DNA of 16,122 bases, taken from assembly GCA_028565635.1 (NCBI GenBank), contig JAOXYB010024836.1, positions 1 to 16,122 of the forward strand, given 5' to 3'. The translations under genes were made by a program, and so were the position numbers. Below the pieces are notes generated by a model. That model was not told where the DNA came from. It saw nothing but the letters and a program-made list of their open reading frames with translations, and searched no databases. This DNA comes from Phoronis ovalis. Taxonomy: Eukaryota > Phoronida > Phoronidae. Shown here in pieces: positions 1 through 9,130 of this stretch; the first letter of the stretch is position 1, and each line of letters opens with the position of its first letter.

Positions 1-9
1 CATCCGTAG

Positions 10-90
10 GTTCAACTGCAAACTCAGTCTTCTACTAACAAATACAAAGGAAACTGGGACTGCGCGAAGAATGTTTATAAGCAAGGTTTG
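10..90 (+). CDS. SLC25 carrier, first visible exon
   Basis: Twenty-seven codons from VQLQTQ to KQGL. The acceptor is the tag at 7-9, which is also a stop in this frame, so the exon cannot extend left. The polypyrimidine tract is cut off by the window edge. The donor is GTAAGT at 91. It encodes the end of helix 1 and the first matrix helix (NYKGNWDC-like region). A second, stronger donor lies at 118 (see findings). Phase 0. Confidence 0.8.
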
Positions 91-2414
91 GTAAGTCTTT
101 TTTTCTGATTGGTACAGGTAAGTATGGGTTGGATGTGCTGTACAGTTGAATCGGATTAAAACTACTGTTTATTCGTTGTATTTTGTTTACAGTGCACTAT
201 ATGTGGTTTAAGTTTTATATCAAACTGCTAGCTATAGTTGTATGTTATAATTGGAAACTTAAATTCAATAAATCTTTTGCAAGTTACATTGATGTATGAA
301 TTCAAACTTATAATCATCCCGTCTGTTAAAGAAAAAGTCGTGTGTTTTTTCTCGTACACGAATCATGCATTTATTTCTTTATCATTCCTTAGGTTAAAGG
401 TTTATTCAGAGGAATGTGTTTTCCACTTCTTAACAGCGCGGTGCTAAATACCGTTTATTTCGGTGTTTATGGACATTCGTTAAAAATCATGCTTCATGGT
501 GAAGACCCTCCTAAACCAAGCTATCGCCAGATTTTTATAGCAGGTTGTATGGCGGGAGCTGCACAATTGATTCCCGCATGCCCGACAGAAGTCGTAAAAG
601 TTATGCTTCAATCACAAATCCCGCACCAGGTAGTGACCCAAGGTTAGCCATAACAAATACCATATTTATCCGAACGACGCCAATCCGGCATCATATTGAA
701 GACGAATTTGAAGGCGAACACACATTTTATCATTAAAAACGGTTAATAAATGTTTGATCGAAACGATTTACGGTGGACTTTTTTTTTATATTTTGAATCA
801 ACCACCTATCTTTCTCTTATTGCTAAGAAATATAAACTTGAGAAGTTAAAGAAAGAGAAGTCGAATTTCAATTTATTTTATGCAAAAAAAATTGTTACAA
901 AAAGGGTACTCATTATTAATCATAATAATAAAACAATCAACTATTGAACGAAAAGTTGAATCTTACAAACAAAACGTTCAACACCTTCAGTGCAACTTTC
1001 TGTTTCTGTGCAGGTGACTAAATTTATTAAATTTAAATTTTCTGATAAGGCATATTTATGGAGATTATTATGTTATTTTTTGTAAATCTACATTGCTAGT
1101 TACATGGTGCTTTACTCCTTCCAGGAACATCAACTATACAACCATCAATTACAACCTCGAATCAAACAGCGAAACAGAATTACAGAGGGCCAGTAGAATG
1201 CGTCAAAAGTATAGTTCGAACTCATGGTTTTAAAGGACTATATAAAGGCTTGGATATTATGATACTTAGGGATGTATATTCATTTGGCATATATGTGTTA
1301 ACATACGAATATCTGTTTGCAACAATATATCCATATTGTGACACCCGTGGGATTGGTGCAAGCTTGATAGCCGGTGGATTCGCAGGTACGTACCTGTTTG
1401 CTTTGTTATCTCGGTCTCCAGTTTTTGCAATGAACATATTCATTTTAACTTTCAAACTGGCTTCGCAGAAATAGAAACAATGACCGCGTATGATGAATGA
1501 ATGAATATTTTATTAAAGTCATATGCAACTTGCATCCAGCCTTACTGAGGCTTTTACAAGACTATTAAATATACATGTGGTTATAAGGAATAAAAATTAT
1601 ATATGTTTTAACATTTATAAACAATTATCTTCTTGTTAAGTAAGCTGTTTTGACATATTTGGCTAAAGCTCTTACAGTGAATTCTTTAGAAAATATTAAA
1701 GCTAATATTTCGTCATCTTGCAAATCACAAAATTTATTAGAGTTTAAATTAAACACTTCAGCAGATAGGTCAATCAGTTCCCTTCTGGGTTTGTAATACA
1801 AGTTACCTTGAAGAATTAAATGGTACTCGTTCTCTACAGCTCCAGAATCACAAAATTCAAGTGTTCTATCACTTTCTGATTGACCCATGTCTTCTATGTA
1901 ATGTATCTTTATTTTTTATGTTGTTTTGTTCGTTTGTTTTATTCGTCTTTTCTGTTCCAAGTGCGCATTTATTCATCGTGCGCATTGTAGTCTCACTGTT
2001 GCTTATAATAAATTAAACTTGTTAATAAGATTGAAACATTCTCAGCAACTACAAAAACCACGCAACCACTTTGTAGTGCCATAAACTGCCACCTGGCGGA
2101 CGCAATGGACAGCCTAGCTGGATATTGATCTAATTAATACATTTTGTTAATTGTTCTAATCATTTCTTTTGTCGCTTTCAGGAGTTGCTGGTTGGTCTTG
2201 CATTATACCATTTGACGTCATTAAAAGTCGAGTGCAATCAGATATCACTGGACAATATAAGAACGTGTGGGACTGTGCATTAAAATCATACACAGCAGAA
2301 GGATACAGAATATTTTTCTCTGGACTTCTTATCACCAGCATTCGAGCTTTCCCCGTGAATGCTATTATATTTTTAGTACATTCGCAAATATTAAAGTTCT
2401 TAAAACAATCCTGA
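10..2414 (+). CDS. Mitochondrial carrier, SLC25A45/SLC25A48-like (3' four exons, N-terminus outside window)
   Basis: Six-helix inner-membrane carrier of the SLC25 family, closest by eye to human SLC25A45/A47/A48. Recent work links A45 to methylated amino acids and A48 to choline; the substrate here is not decidable. Coding segments join 10-90, 393-642, 1125-1385 and 2182-2414, giving 274 residues. About 30 N-terminal residues, including the first matrix-helix signature, lie upstream. Seen: VQLQTQ at the start, repeat-2 signature PTEVVK (visible residues about 91-96), repeat-3 signature PFDVIKSR (207-214), GLYKGL and ILRD before helix 4, AGGFAG at the start of helix 5, and the family-typical C-terminus RAFPVNAIIFL. 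Phases across the introns are 0, 1 and 1 and all agree. Family is near certain; choice between A45 and A48 is open. Confidence 0.88.
91..392 (+). other. SLC25 intron, with a second consensus donor at 118
   Basis: 302-bp intron in phase 0. The only notable content is CAG|GTAAGT at 115-123, 27 nt inside the intron and closer to consensus than the donor used. I see no gene or repeat in the rest. Confidence 0.75.
393..642 (+). CDS. SLC25 carrier, second visible exon
   Basis: Starts after ...tccttag with VKGLFRGMCFP, matching the human pattern GFFKGMSFP at the start of helix 2, and runs through helix 3 with PTEVVKVMLQ. I place the donor at 643 (CAAG|GTTAGC) because it leaves the single base needed by the next exon. 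The better-looking GTAGTG at 630 would leave phase 0 and put the next exon in a frame with an early stop. The signature position after K-V is M rather than the usual R. Confidence 0.8.
643..1124 (+). other. SLC25 intron, nothing else recognised
   Basis: AT-rich 482-bp intron between exons two and three visible here. I see no coding potential, repeat or RNA gene in it. Confidence 0.7.
1125..1385 (+). CDS. SLC25 carrier, third visible exon
   Basis: Acceptor ctccttccag ends at 1124 and donor GTACGT starts at 1386. It encodes a Ser/Thr/Gln-rich loop, then YRGPVEC, GFKGLYKGL, ILRD, helix 4 and the start of helix 5 (AGGFAG). This matches the human order of YQGPVHC, GLFRG, LRD and AGGFAG. It enters in phase 1 and leaves in phase 1. 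Confidence 0.85.
1491..1900 (-). mobile_element. 5'-truncated non-LTR retrotransposon (LINE) 3' end
   Basis: On the minus strand an open frame ending at 1625 reads FCDSGAVENEYHLIL ... RRELIDLS ... LAKYVKTAYLTRR. This resembles the end of LINE reverse-transcriptase proteins, where a zinc-knuckle-like segment (CxxC, then E-x-E-x-H-F) is followed by a helical tail ending in aromatic and Arg residues. It is followed by about 130 bp of untranslated sequence, an AATAAA-like stretch and a (TTCA)n tail seen on the plus strand as TGAA units at 1494-1506. The element lies antisense in an SLC25 intron. The 5' limit near 1900 is approximate; the cysteine expected after HFLxxC is Q, so it is probably a dead copy. 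Clade unknown. Confidence 0.65.
2086..2122 (-). promoter_or_regulatory. CTCF-like motif 1
   Basis: The minus strand reads CCGCCAGGTGGCAG at 2099-2086, matching 13 of 14 positions of the CTCF core CCASYAGRKGGCRS. It lies in the last SLC25 intron. The 37-bp block agrees with motif 2 at 28 of 37 positions, including GCAA, CAG and CTGGA at equal spacing, so both could instead be remnants of one repeat family. The core also contains an E-box CAGGTG. Confidence 0.4.
2182..2414 (+). CDS. SLC25 carrier, last exon
   Basis: Acceptor cgctttcag ends at 2181; stop TGA is at 2412-2414. It encodes VAGW, the third signature PFDVIKSRVQSD, a matrix helix with YKNVWDC, FFSGLL, then RAFPVNAIIF and a short lysine-containing tail. 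The match to the C-terminus of SLC25A45 (ARAFPVNAVTFL) is the strongest family marker in the gene. Confidence 0.88.
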
Positions 2415-2500
2415 TTTTCTCCTCGTATGTAGTCTCCCCGACGTTGTATTTGCTCCCCGCGGGGTCCCTCAAATAAATTGTTGGTAATTATGCTTGTTAG
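2415..2500 (+). terminator. SLC25 3' UTR and poly(A) signal
   Basis: AATAAA at 2472-2477, 58 nt after the stop, followed by GT-rich TTGTTGGTAATT. This gives a very short 3' UTR ending near 2490-2500. A perfect palindrome CCCCGCGGGG lies just before the signal. No other signal is as close. Confidence 0.6.
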
Positions 2501-3124
2501 TAAAAACGCGTGAAGTAGGTCTTTATTGCCAGGCGTGTTTAGGGTAGAAAAATCAGCAATCTTGATAAAAAAGGTATGATTTTTAATAACCGTGGTCTTG
2601 CTTAGAGTCTGTTCTACACGACGAGTCTTGCTTAGGGCCCGATGTTTGTGGTGATAGTCTCTCTGTTTGCTGATCGAAAAATGTCCGTGTTGGATAGGGT
2701 ACCAATTAACTTGGATAGGTCTTGCATAATCTTCGTTGTTTTTTATTCGAATCGCCTTAACAACTTGTTTGGAGGCTTTTTAAGACCATTCACGAGCATG
2801 ATTACCTACATTTTATTTGAGTGGCCCCGGGAATTTATTCTAGTTCAATTTCATAGCTATACGTCCTCTTTGTGATGCTACTTCATAAAATGGATATTGG
2901 GCTTTGGACCTGTGTATATACACACTTAGTTATTTTGTAGAAGAATGACATGTTTAAAGAACAGTTAATTTGTATGTTTTGAAATAATAAATTACACCAA
3001 AAGCCGATATGTCTTTAACACACGACCTGGTAATAAGAGTTTAAATGATGAAAAAATTCAATGGTCTTTATTTCGTGCTATGTTCTTTATACGAATATCT
3101 AGATATAATGACTGGATGTTTGCC
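2501..3124. other. Intergenic, no gene recognised
   Basis: CpG content is higher here than further right. It contains two direct copies of GTCTTGCTTAG exactly 30 bp apart (2595-2605 and 2625-2635). A 77-codon open frame at 2642-2875 has no family resemblance I trust. I see no RNA gene. Confidence 0.5.
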
Positions 3125-3410
3125 TTAAGGCTAAGCTAGACCTTCGTCTGAATGTTTAAATAAAAATTAGTGAAATATCCGCATTACATTTTTTTCACAC
3201 AAACTAGATATTTTCTGAAACTTTTAACATTCAGGCTATGTAATATTAGTATTTTCACACTAGTGTGTGAAATGTATGAAAATAGCGTATAATGACACCT
3301 ATACAAATCATTAGGTACATCCTATGGGAAAATCCAATAGATCTAAATTCGTGCTAACTATATTTTTAGCAAGTAAACGATACTTCCATAATTTGTTATG
3401 GACCATTTTT
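3125..3410 (+). repeat. Left arm of the foldback element
   Basis: Inverted partner of about 3523-3801. The outer 120 bp are the better conserved; matching blocks continue to AGTAAACGATA near 3371-3381. The inner limit is approximate. Confidence 0.7.
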
Positions 3411-3522
3411 AAATTACACTAGGGATTTTGGTTATATAACAATTTAGTTCTTTTAACAAATAAAAAAAACCTTTTTTTAAACATTAATTAATAACTCAAA
3501 GATCATTTACAGTATTTACAAT

Positions 3523-3801
3523 TCGATAATAAAAAATAATGGGATTATCGTTTACTCCTTAAAAAAGCAGTAAACTAGAATTTAGATCCGCTGGATTTGC
3601 CGGTTGGATGTACTTTATGATTTTTATGAGTTGTCATAAAATGTTAAATCAAATTTCATGCACTGTACACACGAATCTGAAAGTAGCATCATGACATAGC
3701 CTTACTGTTTAACTTTCAGAAAACATTTATTTTGTGTGAAAAAAGTACAATGCGAATTTCATACGAATTTTTATTTAAACAATTGTCTAGCTTAGCCTTA
3801 A
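3523..3801 (-). repeat. Right arm of the foldback element
   Basis: Inverted partner of the left arm, with the same blocks in reverse order and complement. Relative to the left arm it lacks about 8 bp between GCTAAGCTAGAC and GTTTAAAT. Confidence 0.7.
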
Positions 3802-3860
3802 AAACTAATATTTATTGACAAAAAATATAAATGTCAGCTTCCGAATCTTACATCTGCATG

Positions 3861-3897
3861 CTGCCACCTGGTGGATGCAACGAGCAGTTTCTCTGGA
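3861..3897 (-). promoter_or_regulatory. CTCF-like motif 2
   Basis: The minus strand reads CCACCAGGTGGCAG at 3874-3861 and fits all 14 positions of the CTCF core CCASYAGRKGGCRS. It has the same orientation as motif 1, about 1.78 kb away, and lies just outside the foldback element in the gap between SLC25 and TLNRD1. Flanks resemble those of motif 1, so a shared repeat origin is possible. Sequence match only. Confidence 0.45.
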
Positions 3898-4462
3898 AAG
3901 AATGTGATTAGAGCTTGATATTCACGAAAATACTTTTCTGTATATTTTGAATTACTGCAGCTTTTTGCGATATACCGTGATTCTCTAAATGCCTTTAGGT
4001 TTTATAGTGTCTTACTACATTTGAACTCAGACCGCATTCGCCGGTGGTGTATGTTACTAAGAGTAATATGGGCTTGTCAGTTCCTAGTTTCTACTTAACT
4101 TTGATGTATTTTACGACTAAGATTCGTTGCTAGATTTATAACTAGGCGATAGAACGTTGGTTGTGTTATTTATTTCTAGGGTCGGAGGAAGTGCAACAGC
4201 GTGCAGACAATTTCAACTCTTCTATGTGGTCAAAAGATCGAGACGTGTGTGTTCAGTAACAGCAATTACGTTCATGATGTAGGGCGTAATAACAGACATT
4301 TTACCACTCATAGTGTCATATGCGTCGTTAGGCTTAAGTCGTTAGTAAGCTTCTTAAAACACAGAGAACTTGCCATGAGTTTACAAACTTCATGTGTTTT
4401 TTACTTTCTAGATTATATTTTAATGATGTTTATTTATGTATTATTTTATACTCCATATGTGA
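3898..4462. other. Intergenic, no gene recognised
   Basis: I see no convincing gene. A splice-acceptor-like tatttctag at 4171-4179 precedes 25 open codons ending at TAA 4257-4259, but there is no partner exon or family match. A 105-codon open frame at 4201-4518 runs into the mobile element and looks like chance. Confidence 0.5.
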
Positions 4463-4781
4463 CATTATTCCCCGTGGGCTCACTTGAAAAAAAGTCGGGT
4501 ACCCATGGTCGTCCGTAGGGTGCAAAATAAGCCCCTAAACGGGAAGTGGAGGATCAAAATACCACACCTAACCGGGGGATTTTGCTGAAAAACCAACCCC
4601 TAAACGGGAAGTTACATTTGCCAAAAACACCCCTAAATGTGGTTTTCCGCAAATCGACCCCTAAACGGGGTTCCCGGGAACTCCGTCGAACGGCGAAAAA
4701 GGTACCCCATACCCCCGTTTTTTCGATCGGACAAGCATGCGTACCCGATTTTTTTTGTAAGTGAGCCCCCGAGCATTATTC
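4463..4781. mobile_element. Non-autonomous TIR element with 8-bp target-site duplication
   Basis: The direct 8-mer CATTATTC occurs at 4463-4470 and again at 4774-4781, exactly flanking a 303-bp element (4471-4773). Its ends are inverted repeats of about 45 bp (4471-4515 and 4728-4773) agreeing at roughly 38 of 46 positions, with shared blocks GGGCTCACTT, AAAAAAA, TCGGGTAC, CAT and GTCCG. The element is far richer in G, C and CpG than its surroundings. There is no transposase. An 8-bp duplication fits hAT, P or Merlin-like superfamilies; the ends are not diagnostic, so it is left unclassified. Confidence 0.85.
4524..4688 (+). repeat. Internal array of about 32-bp units with core CCCCTAAACGGG
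   Basis: Five units begin near 4524, 4556, 4588, 4623 and 4651. Each opens with an A-run and carries a form of ACCCCTAAACGGG: cores at 4532, 4565, 4596, 4630 and 4658. Cores 1, 3 and 5 are intact, core 2 reads CACCTAACCGGG and core 4 reads CCCCTAAATGTGG. Unit lengths are about 32, 32, 35, 28 and a partial or longer end. The array lies wholly inside the TIR element. CCC and GGG within one core could pair as a tiny hairpin. Confidence 0.7.
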
Positions 4782-5545
4782 ATGCTTAACAAAAATAAAT
4801 GTCCTTAACTAGTAAAGATTTTCGATTTTTTCAAGATACAAGCAATACAGGCGGCCTCTGTCTTTATTGTGGAAATTAAATGTTGCAAATAATGTATGGT
4901 CCCAACATGTAGGATATCTGAAGTAAACTAAAAGCATTTTACTCTAAAAAAAACAACAAATACCATATGTGAAAATTCTGTGCAGTAGTTTTGCCAGTAG
5001 ACCTGTGTTTTGTGTTTGCATAAGAGGGGTGATCGCCCAGGAAGCAAACACTGAAATCCATAAATTGGCTAGGTATATTGTACTTAAATTCAGAAATCAC
5101 TTTGGGATAGTCACTTCACCGAATTCGGACACTATCAACTATGAATACATCCAAGGTTATAATGTATCAATTTTAGCAGACTAGATACTGTCATCTGTTT
5201 GGTTATCTTCTGTCTAGATACTCTTCTAAGGACCATCATAAATAAGACATTGATAAGATTTGTATGATAATTTGCAAGAATATGATCCATGCACCGACAG
5301 GACTACTTTAATTCTAAAAGGATTTGGCCAGCTTCCTGGGGCCTATAATCTTAGAAAATGTAAATGAAATGTGTCTAAATTGGAAAAACGGAATTAGTGG
5401 ATAATATTTCTTACACATTTGGCTCTGGATACTGCATGTGTTCTTTGCTGAAGTGCTGTAAATGTATGGCAACAACTATTTTGAAAGCAACATTGCAATG
5501 TATCAGGTCCACTGCAATATATAGAAAATAAGTCGATAAATATCT
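4782..5545. other. Intergenic, no gene recognised
   Basis: AT-rich sequence between the TIR element and the likely end of the TLNRD1 transcript. A 71-codon open frame at 4969-5184 has no family resemblance I can identify. I see no repeat or RNA gene. Confidence 0.5.
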
Positions 5546-5563
5546 CATCAAAAGATAACACAT

Positions 5564-5743
5564 TTTATTTCTCAAAATTTGGCACAAATCCAGTAGCCTT
5601 TGTACACATGTACATCTAAGTATTCATATTTATAGATATAACAACATGAAGATTTTCTTAATTTTATTTTACATATTTAAAATCCATTTTACGGACTTTA
5701 AACTCACTGACCATCATAATATGAAGCAATTCTTTGTTTTATT
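5564..5743 (-). terminator. Cluster of minus-strand poly(A) signals
   Basis: TTTATT on the plus strand at 5564-5569, 5663-5668 and 5738-5743 reads AATAAA on the TLNRD1 strand. The last two are in the two copies of a 75-bp duplication. Downstream on the minus strand lies TGTGTTATCTTTTGATG, a GT-rich stretch suited to a cleavage site near 5545. Confidence 0.4.
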
Positions 5744-5780
5744 TCACATAATTAAAAATCCATATTTTACTCACTTCCCA
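5646..5780. repeat. Degenerate 75-bp tandem duplication
   Basis: ATGAAG at 5646 and at 5721 starts two copies sharing TTCTT, TTTTATTT, ACATA, TTAAAA, ATCCAT, TTTAC and CTCAC-like blocks. The second copy has small insertions. Each copy includes a minus-strand AATAAA. Confidence 0.55.
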
Positions 5781-8700
5781 ATTCTCAAGTACTACAAAAT
5801 AGAGTAAAGGAAAAGGATTTTTAATCTGGATTAACATTAATCAATATTAAACAGTAAGATATTTATCTTTCTCAATAACTCAATGCCCATCCCTACCTAC
5901 TAAAATAACAAGCACCATGAATCTAAATACACAAACCGTTCCCATTAATCCTCTCCATTTTTTTTCATCACAAAACTGAAACCATTCGTGTATTGCATGA
6001 TTTATGTTAGTGCACTTATGTGGTAGGAAATTAATACAATGAGCTGTTTTAGTCGAAGATTTCAGAGCACTCTGTTCCTTTACTCACTGCTTCATAATGA
6101 TAATTTATAGCACATTTCTGTGTTTGGCAGAAAACTGTAATTACATTATAAATCAGATGATATAAGCACAAAATGTAACAATTTTAATCATTAACATAAA
6201 TTTTCCAAGCTCAGATTACTGAACTTTTTGTCATCAATAAATAAAACCTAAAATCACATTCTATCATCAATTGTTCATATATAAATATATAATGTTGGAA
6301 GTGATGAGGTAAGCATTTCCACACTTCACAGAAAATGTGATGGGCCCCACCCAGTGACAGTTTATTGCAAATTATCTAATTTTTGCCACAGCAGACAACA
6401 TGACAGTTTACATTTTCTAAAATTTTGGGCTTGGGAAAATAATAATTTGAATCATATATTTGAATGTTTCATTTCTTGTTACATTTTGAATTACATATTT
6501 TCATGTTATATGGATACAATATTTGCTATTTATGCAATTAGTTACAAACAACTTGAAAGAATTATTTATTTATTTTTGATTTTTTTAAATGAGATATTAC
6601 ATTTTTGAAAAGTAGAATGTGAAAAGAGTATTTAATTGAGAAACGGCTGTACCAAATTTAAGGCCTAACTTTGGCATTATTAAAATTTTGTATGTTTATC
6701 CCCAAGTTTCCTTCTGTAAAAACTGAAGTAAAACAATGTTTTAAATTTTAGAAACTAAATATTTCCATTTTTAGGAAGAAATATGCTATACTGCACAGAC
6801 TTGACAGAAAATATAATGGTTCTGTAAACATGTTTTTCATTGTGTAAAGAAATGTGAGCTATGGCTCAGTATTTTTTCATAAAAACTATACAGGAAATTT
6901 ACAGCGTGAATTTCCAGGAACACCCTTTTAGCACAATAACAATTATGCAAACATAACTAAGCTTAAATGTCCATGAAATTTTTTGTAATAAACACATTCA
7001 GTGACAAACAGAAAAGGGTGTATTCTACTTTGCTGATAAAGTTCATTGAAAATTAAGTAGATAATGATAACTTGCATAATAAAAGCTAAAATCCAATATA
7101 AATGATGGATGAAAGGTACAAATATGAAGAATAAAATAGTAAACATGGGTGTAACCAAGGAAAACTAGCCAGTAGCCAGTGCACCAGTTGTACAGTTCAA
7201 ACCAATATATAAAAGGAAACTTTAAGGAATCAAGGAAACACATGAATACTTAGCCTCTATCACAGGTGTTTTGAGATGGATAGTGGAGACATCTCAAATT
7301 TTTCAAGCATTAAATAGTTTGTATAAAATTATATTTAATTGAATTTGACCTGAAATGACAGTGATTTTCTTAATGCAATCGTCTGGTGGCTAATCACAGG
7401 CTAGAATTCTTATCAGATTTTTTTAGTAAATACTGCATTGAAAGGGGAGGAGTATCTTGTGACCAACATAATCCCCCTTAAATATGAAACTGGAGATATT
7501 ATTGATAACAAACTTGCCAGTACTAATGCATTCTACGTGAACAGCAACACATTTTTAATAAGCTTCTCACAATCTCAGTCAAGGCCTATAAATTTTCAGA
7601 TAAAATTTGCCTAATTTCTTGCCTAATTTTATTTTAAAATAGCATCAAAGAAAGGTTAAAACAGCCACCAGAGAATACAAAATATATATAAGATATCTCA
7701 ACTGCAAGTGGTGTTGCAACACACAATCAAATTGCATTTAGTTCCCAGGTATGCACTAAATCATCACAGGATACTTGGTTCTAAATATTTTTGTCAACAT
7801 TGCCAACATTGTTACAGTCAACAGAAGCTCTTGTGCAGGCAGTAAACAAATTATTCCCATAAATAAACTTTTAAATGTCAGCAACACTTGCACAGGAGGG
7901 TATAAATAGCAAGTACTGGGTGTAACTTGTAAAATTCTTTAGATCTACTAACTTGCAAAATAGTGCATATATACACCCTTAAACAGTTACAAAGATCAGT
8001 AGGAAGTATGGTAAACTTAATTGAAAAAGCTGGAGGATAGATTAATTTTACAGGAGCTCTTATGCAATTCTTCTCTAAAGTTGAGAGAATGAAAACATAA
8101 AATTGTCAAGTGTATGGCACTAAATTTGTTAAAATGTTTCTCAAAGTGCACCACATCAGGAAAATACATATTATTTTCTAAATCAGAAATTCTTCACATA
8201 GTCTGAAATTTAAGACCACTGGAAATGTAATAGTAACATTAGTTTACAAATTAACCCATAAGCTCTATTAAATAGAGGGTGTTTCCAATTTTATGCACCC
8301 AATATTTAATTTCTATTCAATGTTAATACATTATTCCCAGGGAACTGTATGCACATAACAATTACTTCCTGGTTCATACAGTAAATAAATACAATACAGA
8401 TTAAGCTAGCAGGTACATAGCTACACCCAGTTTTGTTTGCCAAACTCCAAGGGCCTAAATGATAACAAGGTACTAACTTCTGAGAAAAAGTCTGCATAAA
8501 AATTTTAGTAGATACACAGGTACCAAATCTTAAAAATCCAAACACCATTTTTTGTCGCTATAATTCATAAAAGTTTAAATATAAGCATTTTACTGGTACA
8601 GCATTTTGTTACTGAGATGTGATAAAATGAAACAGTAAGCTTGCATATGGGACAAAATAGACATTTCAAATAATTAATAATGAAAAGTGAGAATCTCAAA

Positions 8701-9112
8701 ATTTTATTAGGAACTTCAAACTTTTAGTTAAAAACACTAGTTTAAATTTTGCAAGTGGTAGTTATGATCTATAAAATATACAAACAGTTTCTTTTTTGTA
8801 ATTCCCTAAGGATATAAATTATAACAATCAATGTTTGTGTCTGCATTTAGGGTGGAGCTCAATACTTTTATCAGGCCTCAATTTATGACAGGTTTGATAT
8901 ATGATGACAATACTAATATTTGCAAAGTATGAATGACCAAACATAATTTTCATTATGTGATTTCATTAGTTACCAGTGCACTCCATAAAATTATACACAC
9001 ATTCAGGGCAACTATGTTTAAATTTGGTGCACAAGCCTTGAACAAATTATTTAACGTTTTTTCATACATGTTTGGATTTCCCAAACAATAATCATTGATT
9101 CTGGAATATTAT

Positions 9113-9130
9113 ATGTATGCATGTATGTAT
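9113..9130. repeat. Short ATGT microsatellite
   Basis: TATG/ATGT units with one GCAT interruption, about 18 bp, within the presumed 3' UTR. Confidence 0.6.

Larger units (their letters stand above)
3125..3801. mobile_element. TTAA-bounded foldback element (long-TIR MITE)
   Basis: The two halves are inverted copies. The outer 17 bp are identical: TTAAGGCTAAGCTAGAC at 3125-3141 and its complement at 3785-3801. Further shared blocks inward include GTTTAAATAAAAAT, TTTTTTCACACAAA, TTTTCTGAAA, AGGCTATGT, GTACATCC, AAATCCA, GATCTAAATTC and AGTAAACGATA, so the arms run about 280 bp each around a centre near 3463. Similarity stops abruptly at TTAA on both sides. TTAA is the target duplication of the piggyBac and Kolobok superfamilies. 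There is no transposase frame, so it is non-autonomous. Many arm differences suggest an old insertion. Confidence 0.8.

Noticed and set aside
2455-2477. CCCCGCGGGGTCCCTCAAATA resembles the TIR at 4470
   Set aside because: Only about 15 of 21 positions match, with no second end or duplication; probably coincidence near a poly(A) signal.
2642-2875. Open frame with a GGFLRP...ILFEW stretch, vaguely like a carrier even helix
   Set aside because: No flanking splice sites, no PxDxxK signature, and the similarity is limited to hydrophobic and Gly residues. It may be chance or an ancient exon copy; not supportable.
4180-4259. Acceptor-like site followed by 25 open codons (SEEVQQRADNF...)
   Set aside because: The phase could fit SLC25 splicing from 1385, but that would delete helices 5-6 and there is no family match.
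4546-4764. 72-codon frame with repeated NxPLNGK/TPKRG peptides
   Set aside because: The peptide repeat follows from the DNA array inside the TIR element; units of 28-35 bp do not keep a reading frame.
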